Below are positions 1 through 7,112 of a stretch of DNA of 33,001 nucleotides, piece after piece. The position numbers were made by a program, and so were the translations under genes. The DNA is from Gp13-AA77 sp035516075. Lineage in GTDB: Bacteria > Acidobacteriota > Terriglobia > UBA7540. The stretch covers positions 1 through 33,001 of the forward strand of contig DATJAQ010000348.1 of the NCBI GenBank assembly GCA_035516075.1, written 5' to 3'. The first letter of the stretch is position 1. Each line of letters opens with the position of its first letter. The notes beneath the pieces are model-generated. The model ran no database searches, was not told the DNA's origin, and saw nothing but the letters and a program-made list of their open reading frames with translations.

Positions 1-660
1 ACGAGCGCGACGGACCGGCCCGCGACGAACTTTCAACGACTTACAAGGGCTTGTAGAAAAAAGCAAAAGTGTACGATTTTTGGACAATTGCGTTCAAATG
101 ACGGCAAAACGGCCGGTATTTCGAAGGCGTTTTGCGTTCAAATGACGGCATTCCGGCTGGCAGCCGGCCCGGCGCTGAACGCGCGAGATCGCCCCGCCGA
201 CCGGCTAGGTCGACCAGGAGAGGCACGGTAAGCGACGTCAAGTTTAGTGAACTTTACGACGAGCGCGACGGAACGGCCCGCGACGAACTTTCAACGACTT
301 ACCAGGGCTTGTAGAAAAAATCAAAAGTGTACGATTTTTGGACAATTGCCTTCAAATGACGGCAAAACGGCCCGTATTTCGAAGGCGTTTTGCGTTCAAA
401 TAACGGCATTCCGGCGGGCGGCAGACCCGGCGCTGGGCACGCGATGGAGCGTCGCTGCCCGGCTAGATCGACCAGGAGAGGCACGGTAAGCGAGGTCAAG
501 TTTAGTGAACTTCACGACGCGCGCGACGGAACGGCCCGCGACGAACTTTCAACGACTTACCAGGGCTTGCAGAAAAAAGCAAAAGTGTACGATTTTTGGA
601 CAATTGCGTTCAAATGACGGCAAAACAGCCCGTATTTCGAAGGCGTTTTGCGTTCAAATA
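1..660. repeat. Tandem direct repeats, 258-bp period, about 2.5 copies
   Basis: Copies begin at 1, 259 and 517. The first ~150 bases and last ~45 bases of each unit are nearly identical between copies 1 and 2, while a central stretch of ~55 bases (roughly 157-212 and 415-470) has diverged. Copy 3 follows the others to about 660 and then departs. Each unit contains a 17-base internal direct repeat (90-106 and 134-150 in copy 1) and an 8-bp inverted repeat GCAAAACG/CGTTTTGC (104-111 and 128-135). The array probably continues left of the window. Long ORFs occur on both strands, but they keep no start codon better than TTG and show no recognisable protein, so I treat the region as non-coding. Confidence 0.85.
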
Positions 661-868
661 GCCACATTTTGGCCGACAGGTGGCCCCGGGGCAGAGGGCT
701 GGTCACGCGCGGGCATCCTCCAATTTAAGGCTCTTGTGGATTCGGGCATAAAGCAGCCCAGCACGAGTTTTCAGCGACTTACAGACGCAGGCTTCGGTCC
801 GCGCCACCACCAAGTTTCAATAACTTACAGGCCTGCGCCCGGGCGCAACGGATCTGCCCTGGGAATCA
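661..868. repeat. Degenerate continuation of the repeat array
   Basis: No gene is visible here. Two further copies of the repeat's core motif appear, TTTCAGCGACTTAC at 769-782 and TTTCAATAACTTAC at 815-828. The perfect form TTTCAACGACTTAC is at 31, 289 and 547. The surrounding sequence no longer aligns with the 258-bp unit, so this looks like a decayed or differently built end of the array. Confidence 0.55.
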
Positions 869-890
869 CCTACTAAGCGAGCTTAGTAGG
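869..890. promoter_or_regulatory. Perfect 9-bp palindrome upstream of vapBC
   Basis: CCTACTAAG (869-877) and CTTAGTAGG (882-890) form a perfect inverted repeat around a CGAG loop, followed by ATATTTTT. It could be a rho-independent terminator. A related palindrome sits 74 bases downstream, nearer the antitoxin gene, which favours an operator bound by the VapBC complex. VapBC systems usually autoregulate through such inverted repeats. Confidence 0.5.
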
Positions 891-942
891 ATATTTTTAA
901 CAGTTCCAACTTGGGACAGGATGTAGGATGCGCCCAGATTGA

Positions 943-965
943 CCTACTCGCGCGCTAATAGTAGG
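943..965. promoter_or_regulatory. Second palindrome just upstream of vapB (putative operator)
   Basis: CCTACT (943-948) and AGTAGG (960-965) repeat the arms of the palindrome at 869-890, and both elements are followed by ATA. The site ends 22 bases before the antitoxin ATG, where an autoregulatory operator would be expected. The assignment rests on the shared arms and position only. Confidence 0.45.
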
Positions 966-987
966 ATAACCCTGGAGGTTGGCCCCC

Positions 988-1224
988 ATGCAGATCGAAA
1001 CGAGCGTCGTCACTACGAAGGGACAACTGGTCATTCCGGCCCGGCTGCGGAAGCGGTTCGGCATCAAGAAGGGTACCGTGATGACCTTTAGCGAGGACAG
1101 CGGGCGGATCGTCATGCAGCCCGTGACGCGGGAATTCATTCACGGCCTCCGCGGCTCGCTGCGCCGTGGACCCTCCGCACTGCGGGTCCTCATCGCCGAG
1201 CGGAAACGGGAGCGGTCGCTGTGA
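988..1224 (+). CDS. VapB-type antitoxin, SpoVT/AbrB domain
   Basis: This 78-residue protein has an AbrB/SpoVT swapped-hairpin DNA-binding domain at about residues 5-45, with the typical TTKGQLVIPARLRKRFGIKKG segment running from residue 9. The C-terminal tail, residues ~50-78, is basic and would wrap the toxin. I chose ATG 988 because GGAGG lies at 974-978 with ideal spacing; a TTG at 979 is possible but overlaps no useful signal. The stop overlaps the next start by four bases (GTGA), so translation is probably coupled with the toxin. By family knowledge it neutralises the PIN toxin and represses the operon, likely via the palindromes at 869-890 and 943-965. Confidence 0.85.
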   Translation: MQIETSVVTTKGQLVIPARLRKRFGIKKGTVMTFSEDSGRIVMQPVTREFIHGLRGSLRRGPSALRVLIAERKRERSL

Positions 1225-1619
1225 GAACCTGGGTGCTCGATGCGAGCGCGCTCATGACGTTCTTCGAGGACCGCGCGGGGGCCGGCAAGGTGGAGGAACT
1301 GCTGGCCAAGGCGGCTGAGACGAAACGCCCCCTCCTCATGTCGGCCGCCAACTGGGGCGAGGTTTACTATTCGGTCTGGCGGGCGCGAGGCGAGACAGCC
1401 GCGGAGGCGAAACTTCGCGAAATTGGTCAGCTCCCCATCCGGATTCTGAATGTCGACATGGAACTCGCCAAGCTGGCAGCCAGCCTCAAAGCCCAACACG
1501 ATCTGCCCTACGCGGACTGTTTCGCAGCGGCCCTGGCCCTCGCAAGAAAAGCAACCGTGGTGACCAGCGACAAGGATTTTGAGCGCGCCGGGAACGTCGT
1601 CAAGGCCCTCTGGCTCTAA
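1221..1619 (+). CDS. VapC-type PIN-domain toxin (ribonuclease)
   Basis: This is a 132-residue PIN-domain protein of normal VapC length. The acidic metal-binding residues are visible: D7 in VLDASAL, E47 in NWGEVYYS, D99 in YADCFAAA and D117 in TSDKDF. Such proteins are Mg/Mn-dependent endoribonucleases that cleave tRNA or rRNA and stall growth when the antitoxin is lost. It starts at GTG 1221, overlapping the antitoxin stop. All four acidic positions are intact, so the toxin is probably active. The RNA target cannot be read from the sequence. Confidence 0.88.
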   Translation: MRTWVLDASALMTFFEDRAGAGKVEELLAKAAETKRPLLMSAANWGEVYYSVWRARGETAAEAKLREIGQLPIRILNVDMELAKLAASLKAQHDLPYADCFAAALALARKATVVTSDKDFERAGNVVKALWL

Positions 1620-1664
1620 CGGCACAACCTGCCTCCGCCGCATACGCAGCGCCCCGGGCGCGCC

Positions 1665-1988
1665 TTAGGAGTTCTCCACCAGCCCACGCAGCCGGCCGAG
1701 AGCGCCGTCCCACTGCTTCGAGATCGCGGCGAGGTAACGGCGCGCGTCTTCGAGGCGCCGCTCATCCAGTTGCCAAACGCACTCCCGCCCCATTCGCCTG
1801 CTGCTCACGAGGCCGGCCTGCTGCATCACGCGTAGATGCTTGGTGACTGCTTGACGCGTGACTTTGGAGCCGGCGGTGAGCCTCGCGATCGACATCGGCC
1901 CGCCATCGCAGAGGCGCGCCACGAGGCGCAGGCGCGTCTTATCGCCCAAGGCTGCAAACAGGAGCGCAGAGCTCGTCGACCTCGCCAT
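1665..1988 (-). CDS. ArsR/SmtB-family HTH transcriptional regulator
   Basis: This 107-residue winged-helix protein begins LLFAALGDKTRLRLVARL, and its recognition helix region reads KVTRQAVTKHLRVMQQAGLV (residues ~43-62). It lacks an obvious Cys metal-site motif. It resembles the ArsR members paired with SRPBCC/AHSA1 proteins rather than metal sensors. That partner is present only as a broken remnant 10 bases upstream on the same strand. It converges with vapC, with 45 bases between the stops. A palindrome at 2128-2143 upstream of the remnant is a plausible autoregulatory site. Confidence 0.85.
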   Translation of the reverse strand: MARSTSSALLFAALGDKTRLRLVARLCDGGPMSIARLTAGSKVTRQAVTKHLRVMQQAGLVSSRRMGRECVWQLDERRLEDARRYLAAISKQWDGALGRLRGLVENS

Positions 1989-1998
1989 AGCGTTTCAC

Positions 1999-2125
1999 CT
2001 ACACCGCGCGGACAAGGTATTTATCGATCAGGGCCGCCACCATGTTCCACCCTTGCTCGTTCGCACTGAACGCCTGGGCCTGGCGCGCGCCGGAGAATCT
2101 TCTTCTCGATACGGTCTGTGCTCAT
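1999..2125 (-). pseudogene. Deletion remnant of an SRPBCC/AHSA1-family gene
   Basis: The minus strand opens at ATG 2125 with MSTDRIEKKILRRA, the usual start of AHSA1-like SRPBCC proteins. It then shifts frame near 2084 into a segment containing AFSANEQGWNMVAALIDKYL and ending at TAG 1999-2001. This second part looks like the C-terminal helix of the same family. An intact member is about 140-160 residues; only ~14 N-terminal and ~28 C-terminal codons remain, in different frames. The central ~100 codons therefore appear deleted. The remnant's stop lies 10 bases before the ArsR start, so the two were once an operon. Family assignment is from memory of ArsR-SRPBCC pairs. Confidence 0.65.
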
Positions 2126-2639
2126 GCGCAACCTCATGGTTGCATATTAGCAGGCTCCCGAATAACACCCATCCGTCCGGTTGCAGATCCCACACCGGAT
2201 CGAGCCGGCTCTCCGCGGCGGAGTTTACGCGGATGAGCCTCACCGGCCGGGAGTCCATCGCAGCCGTGGACTCACCTTGAGGCCGGTACAGAAATAGGGG
2301 ACCGGTCATGCAAGCCTCAAGAAAGAAGATTTCGCTTTACAACTGAAGAAACGTGCGTTAAGAGATGAGGATTGCCTGATATCCGGTTACGCGGGGCGAA
2401 TCCACGGGTGGGGTACCCGGCAACGGAACCAGAGCTTAAAGCTAAATTCAGCAACGACATGCGGACCGCCCGCGGGCCAAGTCCGCATGCCGGGCGAAAG
2501 CCGAAGTGCAGGACCCACGGCGGCCGGGCCGCCTGAAGCGAAAACGATTCCAGAAGGCCCTCCACGGCAGGCTACATCCACCGCGTGGAGCCTCACGAGT
2601 ACCCGCGCCACGGGGCCTAGAATCGCGAGGGTAGACTCC
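2126..2639. other. Gene-poor stretch between the SRPBCC remnant and the nitrilase-like gene
   Basis: Apart from the palindrome at 2128-2143 and a 9-bp inverted repeat CATGCGGAC/GTCCGCATG (2458-2466 and 2481-2489, 14-base loop), I see no supported feature. Open frames here have no recognisable protein, and those crossing into 2028-2125 conflict with the SRPBCC remnant. The 2487 start of the nitrilase-like frame lies inside the second inverted repeat and has no ribosome binding site. Confidence 0.5.
2128..2143. promoter_or_regulatory. Putative ArsR operator (GCAACC-N4-GGTTGC)
   Basis: This is a perfect 6-bp inverted repeat with a TCAT spacer, placed directly upstream of the SRPBCC remnant's ATG. 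Its position and form fit an operator for the adjacent ArsR-type regulator. Binding is inferred, not shown. Confidence 0.4.
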
Positions 2640-4100
2640 ATGACATTCAAGAACATTCCCACCTGGGCGCAATGGCAAAGCGTGAGGGGGCCCAAACCTG
2701 TGCCGCCGATACCCGGTTCACTGGTTAAATCGCCCCTGTACCGCATTGACGAGCTGATTCAGAAATACCACCAGGTTTTCGATATGTCGAAATTGAACAT
2801 TCTGATGGAGCTGAAAAACGCCATCACCGACTGGGCCGCCGCCAGCCTCGCCGGCAGCGCGCCGTCAGCTTCGCGCCTGGAAGCCATGCAAGCGCTCATG
2901 GAGATCGTGATTCGCAAACTGCACGAACTGGACGGCTGGGGGAAGCACCGGTATCTCAAGGCCACCTGCCTCGCCTACGAGATCGCCACCGGCGCCTACG
3001 ATGAAAACAAGGTGCCGGGCGGCCCCTACGCCAAACCCGAAGACGTGCCGCCGCCGGGACAACTCGCGAAGACCAGGCAGAGAGACGAGACCGCTGAGAT
3101 CGCCGGCCGGGTCACTAAGATGAGGAATGCGATTGCGGCCGCCTACACCGGGTACCAGAGCTATAGGGCGACCGAAAGCATTCCCGACGATGAGGACCGC
3201 AAAACCCTAAAGATTTTCATGGCGCCGGAGTTTTTCTTTCGCGGTCCTTATGGTGCGTACCGGGACATCGGATGGAACGCCAAGATTCTGTCGATGCTGC
3301 GAACCGAAACCTCCAAAACGCAGTACGCAGACTGGCTGTTCGTGCACGGGTCAGCCCTTTTCTCGACGGACAAAATGGTGAACAACGTCAAGGTGGGCAA
3401 CCTGCTTGAAAACTACGCCCTCGTGCAGAAAGGCGGTCCGAAGACCAGCGAACACCACGACATCATCATCGCCAAGGAGTTCCCCTCGCACGTCGATTTC
3501 AAGCACCCGGGCGTCGGGGACCTCCAATGGTTTGATCCGGCCACCACGCGCGCGAAAGTAGGCGGGTTTGACCAGAGAAACTTCATGCCGGAGGGCGGCC
3601 GAACCGACCCCATCCACGGATCCACTCCTTCCGAAGTTCTCGATGCCAACACTCCATCGGCGTCGGAATTGGTCGGCGGCACCATTTTCACCATGGATGG
3701 CATTCTCTTCGGACTCGAGGTCTGCCGGGACCATCTCATCGGGAGGCTCGCTCACAGTCACGAGTCCGGGAAGGTGCAAATTCAACTGGTCCCCTCCTGC
3801 GGCGCGTCGATTGAGACCGCAAGCATTTCTTGTATTAATGGCGGCATCGTCTTCAACTGTGACGGCGACGTCGACAGCGGGCCCGACTCGGCCGTGCGGG
3901 TCAATTCCGGCGGCGGGGGCACGGGCATCGCGGGCACGTACCACGATGCGGGGGACGGGAACAAAATCGCAATATTCGAAACGCAGAGAATCCCCTGGCC
4001 GGGGGCCGTTCCGGCGAACGTCGCCCAGCAGCTCAAATTGATGGCTAGCGTGGTGAGCGGCACCGCGCCGATCCCACCCCCGCGTCCCAATCGCAACTGA
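2640..4100 (+). CDS. Nitrilase-superfamily (carbon-nitrogen hydrolase) protein with N-terminal helical region
   Basis: This 486-residue protein starts at ATG 2640, with GAGGG at 2627-2631; the open frame extends back to 2487 but without a binding site or sensible protein. A candidate Glu-Lys-Cys triad is visible: E197 in MAPEFFF, K279 in IIIAKEF and C362 in GLEVCRDH. The Cys motif matches the nitrilase elbow pattern. The Lys-Cys distance (~83) is much longer than usual (~35), indicating an insertion with Gly/Asp-rich sequence. Residues ~30-190 form a predicted mostly helical region (W/K/L-rich, ending KHRYLKATCLAYEIATGAYD) that I do not recognise. The substrate (an amide or nitrile) is unknown. 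No signal peptide is seen. It converges with the tail-collar gene. Confidence 0.7.
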   Translation: MTFKNIPTWAQWQSVRGPKPVPPIPGSLVKSPLYRIDELIQKYHQVFDMSKLNILMELKNAITDWAAASLAGSAPSASRLEAMQALMEIVIRKLHELDGWGKHRYLKATCLAYEIATGAYDENKVPGGPYAKPEDVPPPGQLAKTRQRDETAEIAGRVTKMRNAIAAAYTGYQSYRATESIPDDEDRKTLKIFMAPEFFFRGPYGAYRDIGWNAKILSMLRTETSKTQYADWLFVHGSALFSTDKMVNNVKVGNLLENYALVQKGGPKTSEHHDIIIAKEFPSHVDFKHPGVGDLQWFDPATTRAKVGGFDQRNFMPEGGRTDPIHGSTPSEVLDANTPSASELVGGTIFTMDGILFGLEVCRDHLIGRLAHSHESGKVQIQLVPSCGASIETASISCINGGIVFNCDGDVDSGPDSAVRVNSGGGGTGIAGTYHDAGDGNKIAIFETQRIPWPGAVPANVAQQLKLMASVVSGTAPIPPPRPNRN

Positions 4101-4269
4101 CTCCGCATTTTGCGCCACTGTGCGCGTAAGGAGGTGCTGGAGGACGACGGGACTACACCGCGACAACGGTTCGGGTGGCGGGGCTCCGTGAGCGCCGAAA
4201 GGCCGGCGGCTGCCAGGGCGCGTCTGCGGTTCTCCCAACGAGACTGGGTCACAACCCGCAACCGACGGA

Positions 4270-4518
4270 TCAGTCTCGCGACGGGAATATGCCCTGCATC
4301 GCGATACAGTAGGTTCCCGTGTCAGGGGGCAACGGCACGTTGCTGCGCAAGTCAGGCAGCGCGAAGGTGGATTTGCCGTCGCCTCCGTACATGGTGCCGA
4401 GCAGCGCGAACAGCGCCGTATTCTGGATAATCCGGATCAGCGAACCATCGCAGGCTGCCCACCCCCGGGGAACAAAGTTATAGGGGAACAACCTCACCTC
4501 ACCCAAAAATGGTTCCAT
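4270..4518 (-). CDS. Short phage tail-collar domain protein (Mdp-like)
   Basis: This 82-residue protein carries the tail-collar/microcystin-dependent-protein signature: PFLGEVRLFPYNFVPRGWAA at the N-terminus, then CDGSLIRIIQNTALFALLG, YGGDGKSTFALPDL and the terminal IAMQGIFPSR. The frame is complete with GGAGG five bases before the ATG. Many family members are ~170 residues, but a compact form ending this way exists, so I do not think it is truncated. No other phage tail gene is near, which argues against a prophage. Collar domains trimerise in phage fibres; the role of the free chromosomal copies is unclear. Confidence 0.82.
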   Translation of the reverse strand: MEPFLGEVRLFPYNFVPRGWAACDGSLIRIIQNTALFALLGTMYGGDGKSTFALPDLRSNVPLPPDTGTYCIAMQGIFPSRD

Positions 4519-4696
4519 GCATTCCTCCGCGCCGGCGTCTTAGCCGGGATTTCGATGATCGACTTCCGGCCCGGCCGACACGATACATCAAGCCCCCATC
4601 GCAGGCAATTGTCAATCGGGTTTGCGCCCCTCCGTGCTTCAACGGACTGCGCCCGCGGCGTTTGTCGCCTCTCCGCGGGCTGGGTTAGAGTAGGAG

Positions 4697-6337
4697 ATGC
4701 CGGGCGGGAATCGCCGGACGCAGCTTCGATTTGGATCAGGATTGAATCAAAAGACCCCGTCGCCATCACGGATTCGGCTGAGGCAGCTTGGAGGCAAGCG
4801 CTGGTTGCCGGCCGCGACGGCGCTCGGCCTGCTGTTATGGCTGTGCCCGGCGCGCCGGGCGCGCAGCGACAATTTCGTGTTCTACCTCCCGAACGGCCGC
4901 CATCTGGTGACGATGCAGACGCTGGACCACGTCCATTACGCCCCGCTGCTCGCGGTGCTGAACGTGGTGGGCGCGGTGCAAAGCGTCGAAGAGAAGCGCA
5001 GCTCGCTGAAACTCTCGATCGGCGGGCAGCGGCTGGAGGTCCACGCCGGCGAGCGCAAGCTGAAGCTGAACAAGCACGAGATCAAAATCGAGAATCCGGT
5101 GCGGGAAGAGGACGGCGTGTGGCTGGTGCCGCTGGACTTTTTCGACTCGGTCCTGCCGAAGCTCACCACCCAAACGGTGCGTTACCGCGCCGGCGATGAG
5201 CGCATGTTCATCGGCAACCTGCAGCCGATCACCTACTCCACTCACCTCAGCCCGATCGCCGGCGGCGCGCGCCTCACCGTGCAGTTCACGGGGCCCGTGA
5301 CGGTGCAGACGGCCTCCACCAACGGCCAGTGGATCGTTTTTCTCGGCGACAACTCGCTGGTGCCTCTCGAATCGCAGATCCAGTTTCAGAACCGTTACGT
5401 GACCGCCATGAGGTTTGACGACCAGGACGGGGTACCGAAGCTCATTATCGCGCCGGGCGAAGCGGGTTTGAATTTCTATCCGAAGGTCACGGAGGGCGGA
5501 CGCACGTTCGAAGCGGAGGTCATCCAGCCCGCGGCTGCGGCCGTTCAAACCGCTAACGGGGGCCAGCCCTCCGCGGGCGGCGCGGCGGCGCCCTCCTCCG
5601 GCGGAGGCGCGCCTTCGCCGGCGGGGTCGGGTCAATCAGCCGCGCCTGGGGCTGCGGCCCATGGCGCCGCGCAAGCGGAGGCCACGCCCGGAGGCGCTGC
5701 GGTGGCCCCTCCCGCGCCGCGCCTGCCGATTGTAGTACTCGACGCCGGGCACGGAGGCCCGGACGCCGGCGCCCACAGCCGCGACGGCGTGACGGAACGC
5801 GACCTGGTAGCGGCGCTGGCCGAGCGCGTGCGCGCGGCCCTCACCGCCGGAGGCAAGGTTCGGGTGCTCATGACCCGGCAGGGCGCGAGCGACCCGGGGA
5901 TCGACGAACGCGACGCCATGGCCAATCTGGCCCGCCCGGCGGCGTTCGTCACCTTTCACGCGGGCGATCTGGGAGGTGCAGCGCCGGCCGTCGAGGTTTA
6001 TACCTATGCCGCGCCGTCGGCTCCCGATTCGGCGGCGGAGCCTCCCACGCTCTTCGTGCCCTGGAACGAAGCGCAGCAGGCGCATCTCGCCCGCAGCCGC
6101 GATCTGGCCGGCCTGGTCGCGAAACAACTCAAGGGCATTTCAGGCCTGGAGGCCCGCGACCCCAATCAGGCCCCGGTGCGCCAATTGCGCAGCGTGGACG
6201 CGCCTGCCGTGGCGCTGGAGCTGGGCACGCTCGCGCCTGACCAGGACGCTGCGGCGCTGAACGCGCCGGCCTTTCAGGACCAGGTGGCCAAAGCCGTGGC
6301 CGAGGCCATTTCCGAGCTCGTGCAAGGAGCCTCCTGA
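4697..6337 (+). CDS. N-acetylmuramoyl-L-alanine amidase (Amidase_3) with N-terminal stalk domain
   Basis: This protein cleaves the amide bond between N-acetylmuramic acid and L-Ala in peptidoglycan during cell separation or remodelling. The 546 residues comprise a hydrophobic export segment (~35-57) and a copper-amine-oxidase-N-like beta domain (~60-145, with SIGGQRLEVHAGERKLKLN). A beta-rich middle (~165-280), a Pro/Ala/Gly linker (~283-340) and the catalytic Amidase_3 domain follow. Zinc ligands are H352 in DAGHGG, E367 in TERDL and H421 in FVTFHAGD; E508 in ALELGTL is the catalytic Glu. The motif around the second His is unusual for a usual SIHAN. ATG 4697 has a poorly spaced AGGAG directly abutting it, so the start may lie further in. 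It heads the plus-strand operon. Confidence 0.88.
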   Translation: MPGGNRRTQLRFGSGLNQKTPSPSRIRLRQLGGKRWLPAATALGLLLWLCPARRARSDNFVFYLPNGRHLVTMQTLDHVHYAPLLAVLNVVGAVQSVEEKRSSLKLSIGGQRLEVHAGERKLKLNKHEIKIENPVREEDGVWLVPLDFFDSVLPKLTTQTVRYRAGDERMFIGNLQPITYSTHLSPIAGGARLTVQFTGPVTVQTASTNGQWIVFLGDNSLVPLESQIQFQNRYVTAMRFDDQDGVPKLIIAPGEAGLNFYPKVTEGGRTFEAEVIQPAAAAVQTANGGQPSAGGAAAPSSGGGAPSPAGSGQSAAPGAAAHGAAQAEATPGGAAVAPPAPRLPIVVLDAGHGGPDAGAHSRDGVTERDLVAALAERVRAALTAGGKVRVLMTRQGASDPGIDERDAMANLARPAAFVTFHAGDLGGAAPAVEVYTYAAPSAPDSAAEPPTLFVPWNEAQQAHLARSRDLAGLVAKQLKGISGLEARDPNQAPVRQLRSVDAPAVALELGTLAPDQDAAALNAPAFQDQVAKAVAEAISELVQGAS

Positions 6338-6340
6338 ACC

Positions 6341-7003
6341 ATGTCCAGGCGCACGAAAATTCTGCTGCTGCTGCTCGTGCCGGTGCTGGTGGTGGGTTCC
6401 CTTTATTTGCGCACCCTGGTGAGGTGGGCTTTCTTCGAACGGCGTGCGCCCGCCGAGAACGCGGCGCGGGCCAAGCTGAACCAGGCCGCGCTGCAGGCCA
6501 CGGCAGGGCCCGCCGCCACGGTGGCGCTTTACTTCCCTTTCCGGGCGGATGAGAAGCTGCACGCTGAAACCCGCGCCCTGGCGCTGGCGGCCGATCCTAC
6601 AGACCGCATCCGGCAGGTGGTGCTCGCCCTGATCGAGGGCCCGACCCAGGGAGGAGCGCGGGCGCTGCCGGCCTCGGCCGACGTGCGCGGCGTATTCCTC
6701 ACGGCGGACGGCACCGCGTATCTCGACTTGTCGGCTAGTTCGCTAGGCGACTTCAACGCCGGCATCGAGAGCGAGACCCTGGCCCTCTACGCGGTGGTGG
6801 ACTCGCTCACCGCCAACCTGCCGGAAGTGAAACGGGTACAGTTTCTGGTTGAGGGCCAGGAAGTGGACACGCTGGACGGCCACGCCGATCTGAGCGCAGC
6901 CTACGCCCCGAACCCGGCCTGGATTGCGTCGGCGCCGAGCCCGGCCCCCGCGCCCGCACCCGCATCCGGAGCGAAACCGGTTGCCGGCTCGCCGGGCGCC
7001 TAA
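6341..7003 (+). CDS. GerMN domain protein, membrane-anchored
   Basis: This 220-residue protein has an N-terminal membrane anchor (residues ~5-24) and a GerMN domain at ~60-180. The domain includes VALYFPFRADEKLHAETRAL, the VVLALIEGPTQGG segment and the LDLSASSLGDFNAG/ESETLALYAVVDSL core. The tail is Ala/Pro low-complexity. GerMN domains occur in the GerM germination protein and in envelope proteins next to amidases. It starts four bases after the amidase stop. The order GerMN-rph-rdgB matches gerM-rph-rdgB in Bacillus. In a presumed non-sporulating organism it more likely supports peptidoglycan enzymes at the periplasmic face, which is inference. Confidence 0.82.
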   Translation: MSRRTKILLLLLVPVLVVGSLYLRTLVRWAFFERRAPAENAARAKLNQAALQATAGPAATVALYFPFRADEKLHAETRALALAADPTDRIRQVVLALIEGPTQGGARALPASADVRGVFLTADGTAYLDLSASSLGDFNAGIESETLALYAVVDSLTANLPEVKRVQFLVEGQEVDTLDGHADLSAAYAPNPAWIASAPSPAPAPAPASGAKPVAGSPGA

Positions 7004-7112
7004 GGACAAGCGCCGCGGAAGGAGCGGCTAAGGAATGAACGAACACTCGACAGCCGGCAGCATGCGCCCCCCGGGTAGCAGCGGGAAGGCGCGTCCAGCC
7101 AAAGGAGCTTTC

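Noticed and set aside
41..499. Equal-length 66-codon minus-strand frames in repeat copies 1 and 2
   Set aside because: They start only at TTG, have no ribosome binding site, are lost in copy 3, and follow from the 258-base period being a multiple of three.
1..900. CRISPR-like array
   Set aside because: Units are far too long (258 bp), with no short repeat-spacer pattern and no cas genes nearby.
2028..2309. 93-codon minus-strand frame
   Set aside because: It conflicts with the SRPBCC remnant in another frame and has no recognisable protein.
2281..2320. Possible repetitive-element or transposase flank (GAAATAGGGGACCGG)
   Set aside because: Only a vague resemblance to REP-type flanks from memory; no inverted partner or transposase is present.
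2487..2639. Earlier start for the nitrilase-like gene
   Set aside because: No ribosome binding site, Pro/Ser/Thr-rich unconserved translation; ATG 2640 has GAGGG at good spacing.
3351..4238. 295-codon minus-strand frame
   Set aside because: Antisense shadow of the nitrilase-like gene with no family features.
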